From positions 1 through 57,698 of the IMG/VR virus record IMGVR_UViG_3300032053_000088: a DNA stretch of 57,698 nt. One strand, 5' to 3'. The position numbers and the translations under genes are program-made. Shown piece by piece: positions 22,344-28,567 of this stretch. Source of the stretch: a virus. A model generated the notes under the pieces. The model saw nothing but the letters and a program-made list of their open reading frames with translations. It had not been told where the DNA came from and did no database searches. Positions within the stretch are counted from its first letter, which is position 1. Every line of letters starts with the position of its first letter.

Positions 22344-22419
22344 CGTCTCGTAGCTCATTCAGTTAGAGCAACGTCTTGATATATCAAGGTGGTTGGGGCA
22401 GAGTCAACCGGGACGACCA
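22344..22419 (+). tRNA. tRNA-like, anticodon unclear
   Basis: Acceptor CGTCTCG/CGGGACG, CCA. D arm GCTC/GAGC with loop ATTCAGTTA (A18 G19); T arm GTTGG/TCAAC with loop GGCAGAG. The anticodon stem TCTTG/CAAGG leaves a 6-nt loop ATATAT, so the decoded codon cannot be assigned. Confidence 0.6.
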
Positions 22420-22424
22420 ATTTC

Positions 22425-22500
22425 GGTCATGAGGACAAACAGCAGAGTCGTCTCCCTGTCACGGAGAAAATAGCGAGGGCAGCACTCGTCTTGACCGCCA
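22425..22500 (+). tRNA. tRNA-Asp(GUC)
   Basis: Acceptor GGTCATG/CTTGACC (one T-T mismatch), G73, CCA; loop CTGTCAC. T-loop GGCAGCA with A18 G19 in the D-loop. Confidence 0.75.
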
Positions 22501-22506
22501 TTTTAC

Positions 22507-22593
22507 TGGGGCGTGGTGTAACTGGTAACACAGCTCGCTTTGAACGAGAAGACGGAATCGCTTGTGTGGGTTCGAATCCTACTGCCCCAGCCA
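22507..22593 (+). tRNA. tRNA-Gln(UUG)
   Basis: Acceptor TGGGGCG/TGCCCCA, G73, CCA; loop CTTTGAA; T-loop TTCGAAT, GG D-loop. The variable region is about 16 nt, longer than in usual tRNA-Gln. Confidence 0.75.
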
Positions 22594-22595
22594 AT

Positions 22596-22671
22596 TTGGG
22601 ACTGGTGTATGTCTTAAGCACGCTACCCGGTTTAGGTAGAAGACGGTGTATTAAATCCCGGTCCTGAGCCA
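22596..22671 (+). tRNA. tRNA-like, anticodon unclear
   Basis: Acceptor TTGGGAC/GTCCTGA, G73, CCA; D arm GTG/CAC. Anticodon arm CTACC/GGTAG with loop CGGTTTA (G at position 33). T arm weak with loop TATTAAA. Possibly decayed. Confidence 0.5.
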
Positions 22672-22673
22672 AT

Positions 22674-22765
22674 TTGAATCATACACACCGTTCTCAGAAA
22701 GATATACGGGGCTTACGAAAGTAAGAAATGCGAAACTCCACGTAACGGGAATCTATATGATTCAA
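22674..22765 (+). ncRNA. Stem-closed structured RNA with GAAA tetraloop
   Basis: TTGAATCATA (22674)/TATGATTCAA (22756), 10 bp; inside CCGTT/AACGG, then GGGG/CTCC, ending in CTTAC-GAAA-GTAAG. A long irregular hairpin. Confidence 0.55.
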
Positions 22766-22772
22766 TCTATTT

Positions 22773-22839
22773 AAGATGCCTTCCAGCAACCAAAAAAACT
22801 TGCCTTATACGCAAACCAAAAACCGGCATCTTGTTTTTA
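22773..22839 (+). terminator. Terminator-like stem with large loop
   Basis: AAGATGCC (22773)/GGCATCTT (22825) followed by GTTTTT. The 44-nt loop contains TTGC/GCAA. Confidence 0.45.
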
Positions 22840-22853
22840 TACAAAATTTATGA

Positions 22854-22861
22854 TATTTATA
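22854..22861 (+). promoter_or_regulatory. TATTTATA element
   Basis: Octamer 5 nt before ATG 22867. Confidence 0.3.
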
Positions 22862-22866
22862 GTCAT

Positions 22867-23142
22867 ATGAATTTTACTATAACAATTGAAGATAGTTCCG
22901 ATAGAAAAAACAAATCGTTTCATCCAAGAGGACATTCTGATTGGGTCAATGTAAAGGATGAACTTAAAAAATTTATTAAAAAAGAGTTAAAGTTGACTAA
23001 TAAAGAACTTAATGATTTGAAAATTTTGTGTAGAGAATGTAATAATATTACTGGCACCGTCTTGATTAAAGGAATTATATTAAGTAATTCGAGTGATGCT
23101 CGTGATAAACTTCTTAAAAAAATTCACAATAAAAAGATTTAA
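22867..23142 (+). CDS. Hypothetical protein
   Basis: 91 residues from ATG 22867, Lys-rich, alpha/beta (SDWVNVKDELKKFIKKELK). Could be a small nucleic-acid-binding protein; not recognised. The stop lies 2 nt before a tRNA. Confidence 0.55.
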   Translation: MNFTITIEDSSDRKNKSFHPRGHSDWVNVKDELKKFIKKELKLTNKELNDLKILCRECNNITGTVLIKGIILSNSSDARDKLLKKIHNKKI

Positions 23143-23143
23143 T

Positions 23144-23223
23144 GGCTCTATGGTGTTTAACGGTAATAGCATAACTGCCTCTTAAGCAGCTAGGTTCGGG
23201 TTCGAATCCCGGTGGGGCCACCA
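23144..23223 (+). tRNA. tRNA-Lys(CUU)
   Basis: Acceptor GGCTCTA/TGGGGCC, CCA; loop CTCTTAA; T-loop TTCGAAT; GG D-loop. Confidence 0.85.
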
Positions 23224-23238
23224 ATTTAAAATTATTTA

Positions 23239-23331
23239 TTATTACATACGGACAAGGCTTAAGGATCGTTGAAGACCAATGCAAATTTGGTATGTATAAA
23301 CGTAGGTGGGTAGCGAATGGTGATGTAATAA
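23239..23331 (+). ncRNA. Stem-closed structured RNA
   Basis: TTATTACAT (23239)/ATGTAATAA (23323). Inside ACCAA/TTGGT; CATAC/GTATG and CGTT/AACG interleave as a possible pseudoknot. Confidence 0.5.
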
Positions 23332-23342
23332 GAGTTTAAAAT

Positions 23343-23430
23343 GGTGCGTTATCCCGTAGGGGTAGCGGTATGCGCTGTAAACGCATTGTCTTAAATGGCT
23401 CGGGTGGTTCAACTCCATCACGCACCACCA
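23343..23430 (+). tRNA. tRNA-Tyr(GUA)
   Basis: Acceptor GGTGCGT/ACGCACC, CCA; loop CTGTAAA; long variable arm as expected for Tyr; T-loop TTCAACT. Confidence 0.88.
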
Positions 23431-23433
23431 ATT

Positions 23434-23547
23434 TTGATGGTTGTAGGAATCGTATGTAGAAGACGAGAATCCGGGAAAAACGGTGTTGTGCTAGATTGGC
23501 CAAGAGACACAACAAATAATAGGTGCAAATCCTATCACAATCATCAA
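23434..23547 (+). ncRNA. Expanded tRNA-like RNA
   Basis: TTGATGGTTGT (23434) pairs over 11 bp with ACAATCATCAA (23537-23547), with a T arm ATAGG TGCAAAT CCTAT beside it (G55). Inside are CCG-ggaaaaa-CGG and TGTTGTG/CACAACA with a 17-nt loop. No CCA. Confidence 0.45.
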
Positions 23548-23555
23548 ATTTTTAT

Positions 23556-23630
23556 GGGGTAGTGGTCGAAAAATAAGGCAGCTCTCTGCAAAAGAGCATT
23601 ATGAATGTGTAAATCATTCCTATCCCTCCA
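23556..23630 (+). tRNA. tRNA-Cys(GCA)
   Basis: Acceptor GGGGTAG/CTATCCC, T73, CCA; loop CTGCAAA. T-loop TGTAAAT (G55, U56) with D-loop GAAAAATAA (A18, A19). Confidence 0.85.
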
Positions 23631-23649
23631 AATTTCAAAATAAAAATTT

Positions 23650-23742
23650 TGAATCGGTTAGGTTGGTGTTTTGTTCCGCCAACGTTGAGTTATCAGATTG
23701 AGTCATACGAACATTATGTGCTGATGCACCGATTCATTTTTT
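23650..23742 (+). ncRNA. Stem-closed RNA ending in T run
   Basis: TGAATCGG (23650)/CCGATTCA (23729) then TTTTTT. Inside: hairpin GTTGGTG/CGCCAAC and ATCAG/CTGAT, a three-way layout. Works as a terminator or as a discrete RNA. Confidence 0.5.
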
Positions 23743-23806
23743 CGTCTAATAGTTTAAAATCTAAAATACCAGCTTTGGTGAAGGTGAAGTCTCACTTGAG
23801 CGACCA
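23743..23806 (+). other. Shortened tRNA-like sequence (64 nt)
   Basis: CGTCTAA/TTGAGCG (one mismatch), A73 and CCA; T-arm AGGTG/CACTT with 6-nt loop AAGTCT; short anticodon hairpin TACC/GGTG. Too short for a normal tRNA. Confidence 0.4.
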
Positions 23807-23811
23807 ATTTT

Positions 23812-23929
23812 CCTTAAACTCGTAGAGATAAACTCTGCTAAAACACAATCGGTTGAAGGCGCCAAATGCTGATAATTGAAGGCTTTTCGTCGGACGCATT
23901 CGCGACCTAACGGGAACGAGGTTTAAGGA
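23812..23929 (+). ncRNA. Stem-closed structured RNA
   Basis: TCCTTAAAC (23812)/GTTTAAGGA (23921), extended by CGT/ACG. Inside TAGAG/CTCTG and GGTTG/CGACC with AATGC/GCATT nested. Abuts the following tRNA-Asp. Confidence 0.55.
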
Positions 23930-23930
23930 T

Positions 23931-24005
23931 AGGGATAAAAGAGACTAGGCCATCGCTTACCCTGTCACGGTAAGAAGGCGGGTGCGATCCCCGTTATCCC
24001 TGCCA
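23931..24005 (+). tRNA. tRNA-Asp(GUC), second copy
   Basis: Acceptor AGGGATA/TATCCCT, G73, CCA; loop CTGTCAC. T-loop TGCGATC (G55), D-loop with TAG. Confidence 0.8.
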
Positions 24006-24010
24006 TTTTC

Positions 24011-24068
24011 CGCGCTCTACACGGTGTAACTCTGTGGTAAAGCCGAAGCGCGACTTAAAAATATCGGC
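24011..24068 (+). ncRNA. Conserved pseudoknot RNA, copy B
   Basis: P1 CGCGC (24011)/GCGCG (24048); P2 CACGG (24020)/CTGTG (24032) with loop TGTAACT; GTAAA; P3 GCCGA (24042)/TCGGC (24064). Compared with copy A at 18074, P1 changes T-A to C-G and P2 T-A to C-G with A-T to G-T. Also 5 nt after a tRNA CCA. Confidence 0.65.
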
Positions 24069-24075
24069 ACAATTT

Positions 24076-24221
24076 GGGACTAAAAGGCAAATCTTCTGTG
24101 AGTGAAAACTAGAACTGTTCGTTAACAAAAACGTAATTGACTTTTGTTGAACTGATGGTCGGAAAACGATCTTTAAGTAGGCCAACACGGATGGACGGTT
24201 CAAATCCGTCTAGTTCCACCA
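24076..24221 (+). tRNA. Expanded tRNA-like gene (146 nt)
   Basis: Acceptor GGGACTA/TAGTTCC, A73, CCA encoded, and a perfect T arm GACGG TTCAAAT CCGTC. About 100 nt lie between, with hairpins AACAAAA/TTTTGTT and GGTCG-gaaaa-CGATC and no convincing anticodon. Either an intron-bearing tRNA or a tRNA-capped RNA. Confidence 0.5.
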
Positions 24222-24234
24222 ATTTTATAAGAAG

Positions 24235-24262
24235 TTGACTTCCATATATTATGAAGTAAAAT
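24235..24262 (+). promoter_or_regulatory. Leaderless-type promoter
   Basis: TTGACT 24235-24240, 16-nt spacer, TAAAAT 24257-24262, 6 nt to ATG 24269. Confidence 0.8.
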
Positions 24263-24268
24263 GTTCAC

Positions 24269-24880
24269 ATGAATTACGTTTGTCATAGTGGCGGCTGTCC
24301 CGGCTCAGATATGGAATGGGAAACTCAGTGTGAAAAATATGGGATAAAAACCATCGCTTACTCATTTCCTAACCATGTTCAAAAAGGAAAAAATCAAAGA
24401 ATTTTGACCAATTCTGAACTGGACGAAGGATACGATAACGTATTGATTGCTAGTAAAACACTAAAACGTAACATTTATAATCCTAATATTACCACCTATA
24501 CCATGAGCTTATTAAGTCGGAATTGGTTTCAAGTGAAAAATGCCGAAGCTATATTCGCCATAGCCAAGTCTATGACCGACAAGATAGTTGAAGGTGGAAC
24601 TGGTTGGGCAGTTAACTGCCCAACTTGGGCAGTTCAAATGGCTATTGACAATCGGAAGCCGGTTTTTGTTTTCGACCAAGAGAAGAATTGGTGGTTTCGG
24701 TATCAATACAACATCTGTCAGGAAGGATTTGTTGTTAATATGCAACAGAAAAACTATGATACACCAAACACCAACATTCCACATCCATTAACAGAAAATT
24801 TCGCTGGTATCGGAACCAGAGATATAAACGAAAATGGTAAACTTGCCATTCAGAAGATTTTAGAATACAATTTGAGATAG
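24269..24880 (+). CDS. SLOG/YspA-like nucleotide-binding protein
   Basis: 203 residues. HSGGCPGSDMEWE at the N-terminus and EGGTGWAVNCPTWAVQMAI in the middle fit the Rossmann-like SLOG fold; FAGIGTRDINENGKLAIQK near the end is another Gly-rich element. SLOG proteins bind nucleotide-derived ligands; the role in phage is unknown. Leaderless start. Confidence 0.65.
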   Translation: MNYVCHSGGCPGSDMEWETQCEKYGIKTIAYSFPNHVQKGKNQRILTNSELDEGYDNVLIASKTLKRNIYNPNITTYTMSLLSRNWFQVKNAEAIFAIAKSMTDKIVEGGTGWAVNCPTWAVQMAIDNRKPVFVFDQEKNWWFRYQYNICQEGFVVNMQQKNYDTPNTNIPHPLTENFAGIGTRDINENGKLAIQKILEYNLR

Positions 24881-24885
24881 ACGTT

Positions 24886-24959
24886 GTGACAGGTGGTGTA
24901 AACGGAGAAGCACACCGCCCGAAAGAGCGAAGGTGGAGGTTCAATTCCTCACGGTCACA
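24886..24959 (+). tRNA. tRNA-like, anticodon unclear (Phe-like)
   Basis: Acceptor GTGACAG/CGGTCAC (one mismatch), no CCA. T-loop TTCAATT, D-loop GTAAACGGAGAA. Anticodon arm CGC/GCG with 8-nt loop CCGAAAGA: GAA with C33 would be Phe, but this is uncertain. Confidence 0.5.
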
Positions 24960-24962
24960 TTA

Positions 24963-25016
24963 AACGGAACTTTAAGTTTTCTCAATCGCGCGCACGAGAA
25001 TTCTTTGTGAAATCCT
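24963..25016 (+). other. Spacer with hairpin and GTGAAATCC element
   Basis: Hairpin TTCTC/GAGAA around GCGCGC, then GTGAAATCC, the sequence also seen in the X-family RNAs at 19062 and 20585. Confidence 0.3.
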
Positions 25017-25020
25017 CAAT

Positions 25021-25761
25021 TTATTCCGGAAATAGCTGAGACAGATTAGCATCTGCCTGAAGAGCAGAAGAGGTTGGGGCAGTACCAACTTTCCGGGCCA
25101 ATTTTTCGTTGATGATATCAACAACAATATCCAAAAATTTCTTATCTCTCTCTTTTTTGAGATATTTTGTGTTGTGGACGTCGATAACACATAAGCTAAT
25201 ACTCAATTCTGAACATACTTGAAATTTCCTTTGATCGTTGGTTTGTGTCTTTTTGAGTTTTTCCTCACTAAAAATAGGCTCATAATGAAAAACTCCATTT
25301 AGTTCAAAAGCCAATTTTAACGAAGGAATGTAAATATCTAATTCAGCGTTTATAGCGTTTGTTTTATTATAATGAATTTCTAAATGCGGATATTTTTCTG
25401 TAAGTATTTTTTCTATCCACATTTCAAGTTTTGACCGACGACAACCAAAATGTTTGTGAGAGTTATGATAAATTGCCGCACACGAACGGGAACAAAAGTG
25501 ATGATTGAATCTATTAAGTTGATGAGGATTAACTAAAATTGGTTTTTGGCATTGTTCACACATCGAATCGATTCGTTTAGACATCGTTTTGTTTCTACAT
25601 TTCTCTGAACAGTATTTGAATCTATACCCGTTGTGATTCAACACCCACTGAATTTTGTGTTTAGGCCCATAGAACGTTTTGCGACAACACTCACATTCAA
25701 GTGGAATTTTTTCTCGGCTTTTGTATTTTCCTATATCTTTTTGGTCTATCAACAACTTCAT
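25021..25761 (-). CDS. Homing endonuclease, PD-(D/E)XK with zinc fingers
   Basis: 246 residues. Three Cys pairs (CECCRKTF, FKYCSEKC, CEQCQKP...FCSRSC) form zinc fingers, then SKLEMWIEKILTEKYPHLEI, ELDIYIPSLKLAFELNG and a VIDV strand, as in Vsr-related homing nucleases. Its last ~25 codons (ARKVGTAPTSSALQADANLS) are read antisense through tRNA-Phe, so the stop lies just outside that tRNA. Confidence 0.8.
   Translation of the reverse strand: MKLLIDQKDIGKYKSREKIPLECECCRKTFYGPKHKIQWVLNHNGYRFKYCSEKCRNKTMSKRIDSMCEQCQKPILVNPHQLNRFNHHFCSRSCAAIYHNSHKHFGCRRSKLEMWIEKILTEKYPHLEIHYNKTNAINAELDIYIPSLKLAFELNGVFHYEPIFSEEKLKKTQTNDQRKFQVCSELSISLCVIDVHNTKYLKKERDKKFLDIVVDIINEKLARKVGTAPTSSALQADANLSQLFPE
25026..25100 (+). 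tRNA. tRNA-Phe(GAA)
   Basis: Acceptor CCGGAAA/TTTCCGG, G73, CCA; loop CTGAAGA. T arm GTTGG GGCAGTA CCAAC and D-loop AGACAGATTA (A18 G19): non-canonical elbow. Confidence 0.8.
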
Positions 25762-25778
25762 GTTAATAAATAGTATTG

Positions 25779-25812
25779 AATTTTTGATTTCGATTCAAAA
25801 AGGCGGGACCAA
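25779..25812 (+). pseudogene. Possible 3' end of a tRNA
   Basis: TTCGATTC followed by GGCGGGA and CCA looks like T-loop plus acceptor 3' strand; no 5' partner nearby. Lies just upstream of the minus-strand endonuclease start. Confidence 0.3.
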
Positions 25813-25886
25813 TTTACATATTACCGTTCGGTAACATTAGTAGATAAAAACTATAAAAACTATAAAATATTACCGATAGGGAATAA

Positions 25887-25961
25887 CAGAGTGTAGCCTA
25901 ATGGTCAGGCACTTGTTTCGGGAACAAGATCAAGTGAGTTCGATTCTCACCACTTTGACCA
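25887..25961 (+). tRNA. tRNA-Pro(CGG)
   Basis: Acceptor CAGAGTG/CACTTTG, CCA; loop TTCGGGA; T-loop TTCGATT; GG D-loop. Confidence 0.85.
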
Positions 25962-25965
25962 CCTT

Positions 25966-26041
25966 AGATGGGTAGTCCAACTTTTAGAGACGCCGGTATA
26001 CAATCCGGGTCAACGTGTAGGTGTAAATCCTACTCCATCTA
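25966..26041 (+). tRNA. Probable tRNA-Val(UAC), unusual anticodon loop
   Basis: Acceptor AGATGGG/TCCATCT, no CCA. Stem CCGG/CCGG leaves loop TATACAAT; UAC would have A at 33. T-loop TGTAAAT (G55, U56). Confidence 0.55.
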
Positions 26042-26051
26042 CTTATGAAAC

Positions 26052-26127
26052 GGCCTCGTAGTGTAATGGAAACACACAACACTCTCATTGTTGAAAAGTT
26101 AGGGTTCAATTCCCACCGGGGCTACCA
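26052..26127 (+). tRNA. tRNA-Glu(CUC)
   Basis: Acceptor GGCCTCG/CGGGGCT, CCA; loop CTCTCAT; T-loop TTCAATT; D-loop with GG. Confidence 0.8.
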
Positions 26128-26134
26128 ATTTCAT

Positions 26135-26209
26135 GGATTCGTGGTGAAAAGGATATCACAGAAATTTCCTAAATTTCAGTTTTGGGTTCGATTCCCAACG
26201 GATCTACCA
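26135..26209 (+). tRNA. tRNA-Arg(CCU)
   Basis: Acceptor GGATTCG/CGGATCT, CCA; loop TTCCTAA; T arm TTGGG TTCGATT CCCAA; GG D-loop. Confidence 0.85.
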
Positions 26210-26217
26210 TTTCGTTC

Positions 26218-26245
26218 TTGACAATGAGATGTTATGTGGTAAGTT
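26218..26245 (+). promoter_or_regulatory. Near-leaderless promoter
   Basis: TTGACA, 16-nt spacer, TAAGTT, 7 nt to ATG 26253. Confidence 0.65.
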
Positions 26246-26252
26246 ATACTAT

Positions 26253-26696
26253 ATGAATAAAGAATATATTACAAGATTTTCAGCGTTCGCATTTTATGTT
26301 GGTGCTGCTTTATCGTATATTAATGGAATAGAATGGGCCATGTGGGTGTATAATTTATCTTTTCTGTTCGTTATACTTCCTATTGTTTTAGTTAATTTGT
26401 TGGGAATTTGTGTGATGTATGTGGGATTCGATGCTGTTGCCGAACAAGGATTACAGAAAATGTTGGAAACGAACGTTAAAGACTTTAAAAAACAATCAGA
26501 AAAAATTTACGAAAGATGGAATGATATGTTTATATTGTGCCAACTTTGTTTGTCAATGATATGTGCATATTCTGGACATTACTTTATGAGCACAGTATTG
26601 TTTTTATTAGTTGTTTTTAATGCTTTGTCTACCAGTTTGGCAAGAAGTATTTATTGTAAATTTTTAAGAGTTTGGAATAAGATTGCTGAAAAATAG
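26253..26696 (+). CDS. Multi-pass membrane protein
   Basis: 147 residues from ATG 26253, chosen by promoter spacing. Four hydrophobic segments (about 9-28, 34-58, 87-103, 106-124). No family recognised; an inner-membrane role such as exclusion is possible. Confidence 0.6.
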   Translation: MNKEYITRFSAFAFYVGAALSYINGIEWAMWVYNLSFLFVILPIVLVNLLGICVMYVGFDAVAEQGLQKMLETNVKDFKKQSEKIYERWNDMFILCQLCLSMICAYSGHYFMSTVLFLLVVFNALSTSLARSIYCKFLRVWNKIAEK

Positions 26697-26708
26697 AATA
26701 CGGAAACG

Positions 26709-26837
26709 GATTCTGAATCGCTCTGATAACAACTTCCCGTGCTAGCCGGATGGAAACATGAGGATATGCTAGGGAGTTTTATACTCCGCGAAATATTTCG
26801 TTCCAAGTTGGAGGATGTGTTAGTATCTTGTAGAATC
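26709..26837 (+). ncRNA. Stem-closed structured RNA
   Basis: GATTCT (26709)/AGAATC (26832); inside CAACTT/AAGTTG enclosing CTAGC/GCTAG, GGAGT-tttat-ACTCC and CGAA/TTCG. Precedes tRNA-Ser. Confidence 0.5.
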
Positions 26838-26859
26838 AGGAGCTATTGACACACACACA

Positions 26860-26947
26860 GGAAGGTTGCAGGAGTGGTAACTGGTCAGCCTGCTAAGCTG
26901 AAGCCTGGGTAATACCAGCAAGAGTTCGATTCTCTTACCTTCCGCCA
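26860..26947 (+). tRNA. tRNA-Ser(GCU)
   Basis: Acceptor GGAAGGT/ACCTTCC, G73, CCA; loop CTGCTAA; long variable arm; T-loop TTCGATT. Confidence 0.88.
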
Positions 26948-26950
26948 TTT

Positions 26951-27085
26951 TTGACCGTTTGGTGTACAGATACGATCCATAAACTGCACGCCTCATAAGT
27001 TAAGGCCATAATGTCAACATAAACGGCGTTGAATGATAAAGAGGAAGACAGGGGTGGAGAATCGGGATTCCCCTGGAACGGTCAA
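26951..27085 (+). ncRNA. Stem-closed structured RNA
   Basis: TTGACCGTT (26951-26959)/AACGGTCAA (27077-27085), 9 bp perfect; inside ACGCC/GGCGT and AGGG..GAAT-CGGG-ATTC..CCCT. Lies just before the TrmH-like gene. Confidence 0.55.
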
Positions 27086-27108
27086 CATGGTAAGGATAAT
27101 AATAGAAC

Positions 27109-27678
27109 ATGAAAACAAGTCTAAGAATTAGAGCCGACAGGTGCAAGAAACTTAGGTGTAAAAACCTTATAGCCGTTCTTGAAAATCCAAAAACTTTGGA
27201 AAATATAGGGTCTACCGTCAGAAATATAGATGCTTTAGGAGTTCACAAACTATATGTTATTGATGGATATAAACTACTTCCTGACGATTGGCAGACAATG
27301 CGGGAGAGAAAAACTCTCAATAACATTTCGGTATCTGCTATCAAGTGGGCATTTGTTAAACGATACTCCGATACAGAATCGTGTATTAAATATCTTAAAA
27401 GTAAGAATTTTACATCTGTAGTCACTTCTCCTCATTTAAAAGGTAAAAAGAATATGTTGTTGGAGGAAGCCAAATTTACTCAAAAACGAGTAGCGGTTTG
27501 GTTTGGTAATGAAAGTCAAGGAGTTAGTGATAAAGCCGTAGAAAACGCCGAGTTTTGTGTAAATATTCCAATGTGTGGTATCATAGAAAGTTTAAACCTT
27601 GGAACGAGCACCGGTATAGTTCTTTATGAAGCTACAAGACAACGAAGACAATTTTTAAAAAATAAAGGAAAGTTATGA
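27109..27678 (+). CDS. SpoU/TrmH-family RNA 2'-O-methyltransferase
   Basis: 189 residues with all three SPOUT motifs: NIGSTVRN (32-39), VWFGNESQG, and IPMCGIIESLNLGTSTGI, which form the trefoil-knot SAM site. Family members methylate ribose in tRNA (TrmH at G18) or rRNA. Its place inside a tRNA array suggests tRNA as substrate; which nucleotide is unknown, notable because many tRNAs here have A18. Overlaps the next gene by 4 nt. Confidence 0.85.
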   Translation: MKTSLRIRADRCKKLRCKNLIAVLENPKTLENIGSTVRNIDALGVHKLYVIDGYKLLPDDWQTMRERKTLNNISVSAIKWAFVKRYSDTESCIKYLKSKNFTSVVTSPHLKGKKNMLLEEAKFTQKRVAVWFGNESQGVSDKAVENAEFCVNIPMCGIIESLNLGTSTGIVLYEATRQRRQFLKNKGKL

Positions 27679-27971
27679 AACGTGTAGGTTATTGGAGATC
27701 AAAACAAGATGATGTTGGGGATTTACCTTGGCCAGAAGAAGGTCATCTTCCAACGGAAACAAAAAACTTTGTTGGTGATTATTTACGATCTGGAAAATTA
27801 CATGAGGCTTGGATGGGGTGGTCAAATTGTAGAATTTGTGGAAAAGAAAATGGTAGTGTTTGTTTGACCGATGGGGAATTCGTTTGGCCAGAGGGATATA
27901 TACATTATATTTTAGATCATAATATTATGGCCGATTCGGAATTATTAGTTAAAATATTACTTAAAAAATAA
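27675..27971 (+). CDS. Zinc-binding hypothetical protein
   Basis: 98 residues, ATGA overlap with the methyltransferase. Contains CRICGKENGSVCLTDGEFVW and GYIHYILDHN, with Cys and His spaced as a metal site. Found in phages as an uncharacterised family as far as I recall; function unknown. Confidence 0.6.
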   Translation: MKRVGYWRSKQDDVGDLPWPEEGHLPTETKNFVGDYLRSGKLHEAWMGWSNCRICGKENGSVCLTDGEFVWPEGYIHYILDHNIMADSELLVKILLKK

Positions 27972-27980
27972 AGGAAAGTT

Positions 27981-28151
27981 ATGAAGTTATGTAAAGATTG
28001 TAAACATTGTGGGTATAATCGCCCAACAGATGGATACTATATTGTATCTACATTACCGTGTCTTTGGACTCGTTCTAAATTCATATCCACTTGTGGAGCC
28101 GTATCCTTGGAAAGTATTACATCCTATTTAGATGGTCAAAAAGGAAAATAA
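27981..28151 (+). CDS. Small Cys-rich protein
   Basis: 56 residues, CKDCKHCGY near the start and two further Cys, likely binding zinc. Same AAAGGAAAGTT ribosome-binding sequence as the gene before it, so part of the same operon. Confidence 0.6.
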   Translation: MKLCKDCKHCGYNRPTDGYYIVSTLPCLWTRSKFISTCGAVSLESITSYLDGQKGK

Positions 28152-28152
28152 C

Positions 28153-28181
28153 TTGATTTCCAAGTGTTAATGTGATATACT
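28153..28181 (+). promoter_or_regulatory. Promoter with 8-nt leader
   Basis: TTGATT, 17-nt spacer, TATACT (28176-28181), 8 nt to ATG 28190. Confidence 0.6.
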
Positions 28182-28189
28182 CTTCCATT

Positions 28190-28567
28190 ATGAGTGATTT
28201 CAAAGTTATAGAAAAAGTGTATCCGAGCAGAGAACCCGAAAGCGGTATTCCACCAGAAACAAGATGGATTATTGTTGATGCCAACGACAAACTATTGGAT
28301 GATGCTGGTGGATATGGATATAAGACCAAACAGAATGCTCTCAAAGCAGGTTGGTATAAGTTTCAAGGCGGTAGGAACAAGATTGATGACATCAAGGCGT
28401 GGTGGAAACAAAACAAAGCATTCTCAAATAAGTTAAACAAATTTCAGTTGAATTGGTTCAAGGAGATTGCCCGTGATGAAGTTAATTTTGAGGAAGAAGC
28501 AGTCAAGATTGCCAAAGAAATGAATGTAGAAGGATTTGAAATAAAATTCCTCCGTTACATGATATGA
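28190..28567 (+). CDS. Hypothetical protein
   Basis: 125 residues from ATG 28190. N-terminal beta part (WIIVDANDKLLDDAGGYGYK) and a helical, Lys/Trp-rich C-terminus. Overlaps the nuclease gene by 4 nt. Not recognised. Confidence 0.55.
   Translation: MSDFKVIEKVYPSREPESGIPPETRWIIVDANDKLLDDAGGYGYKTKQNALKAGWYKFQGGRNKIDDIKAWWKQNKAFSNKLNKFQLNWFKEIARDEVNFEEEAVKIAKEMNVEGFEIKFLRYMI

Noticed and set aside
22674-22765. Hammerhead ribozyme
   Set aside because: GAAA and GCGAAAC segments are present, but the CUGANGA core and a GUH cleavage triplet are not correctly placed.
24076-24221. Group I intron in a tRNA
   Set aside because: The insert is only about 70-100 nt and lacks P3/P7 core sequences.
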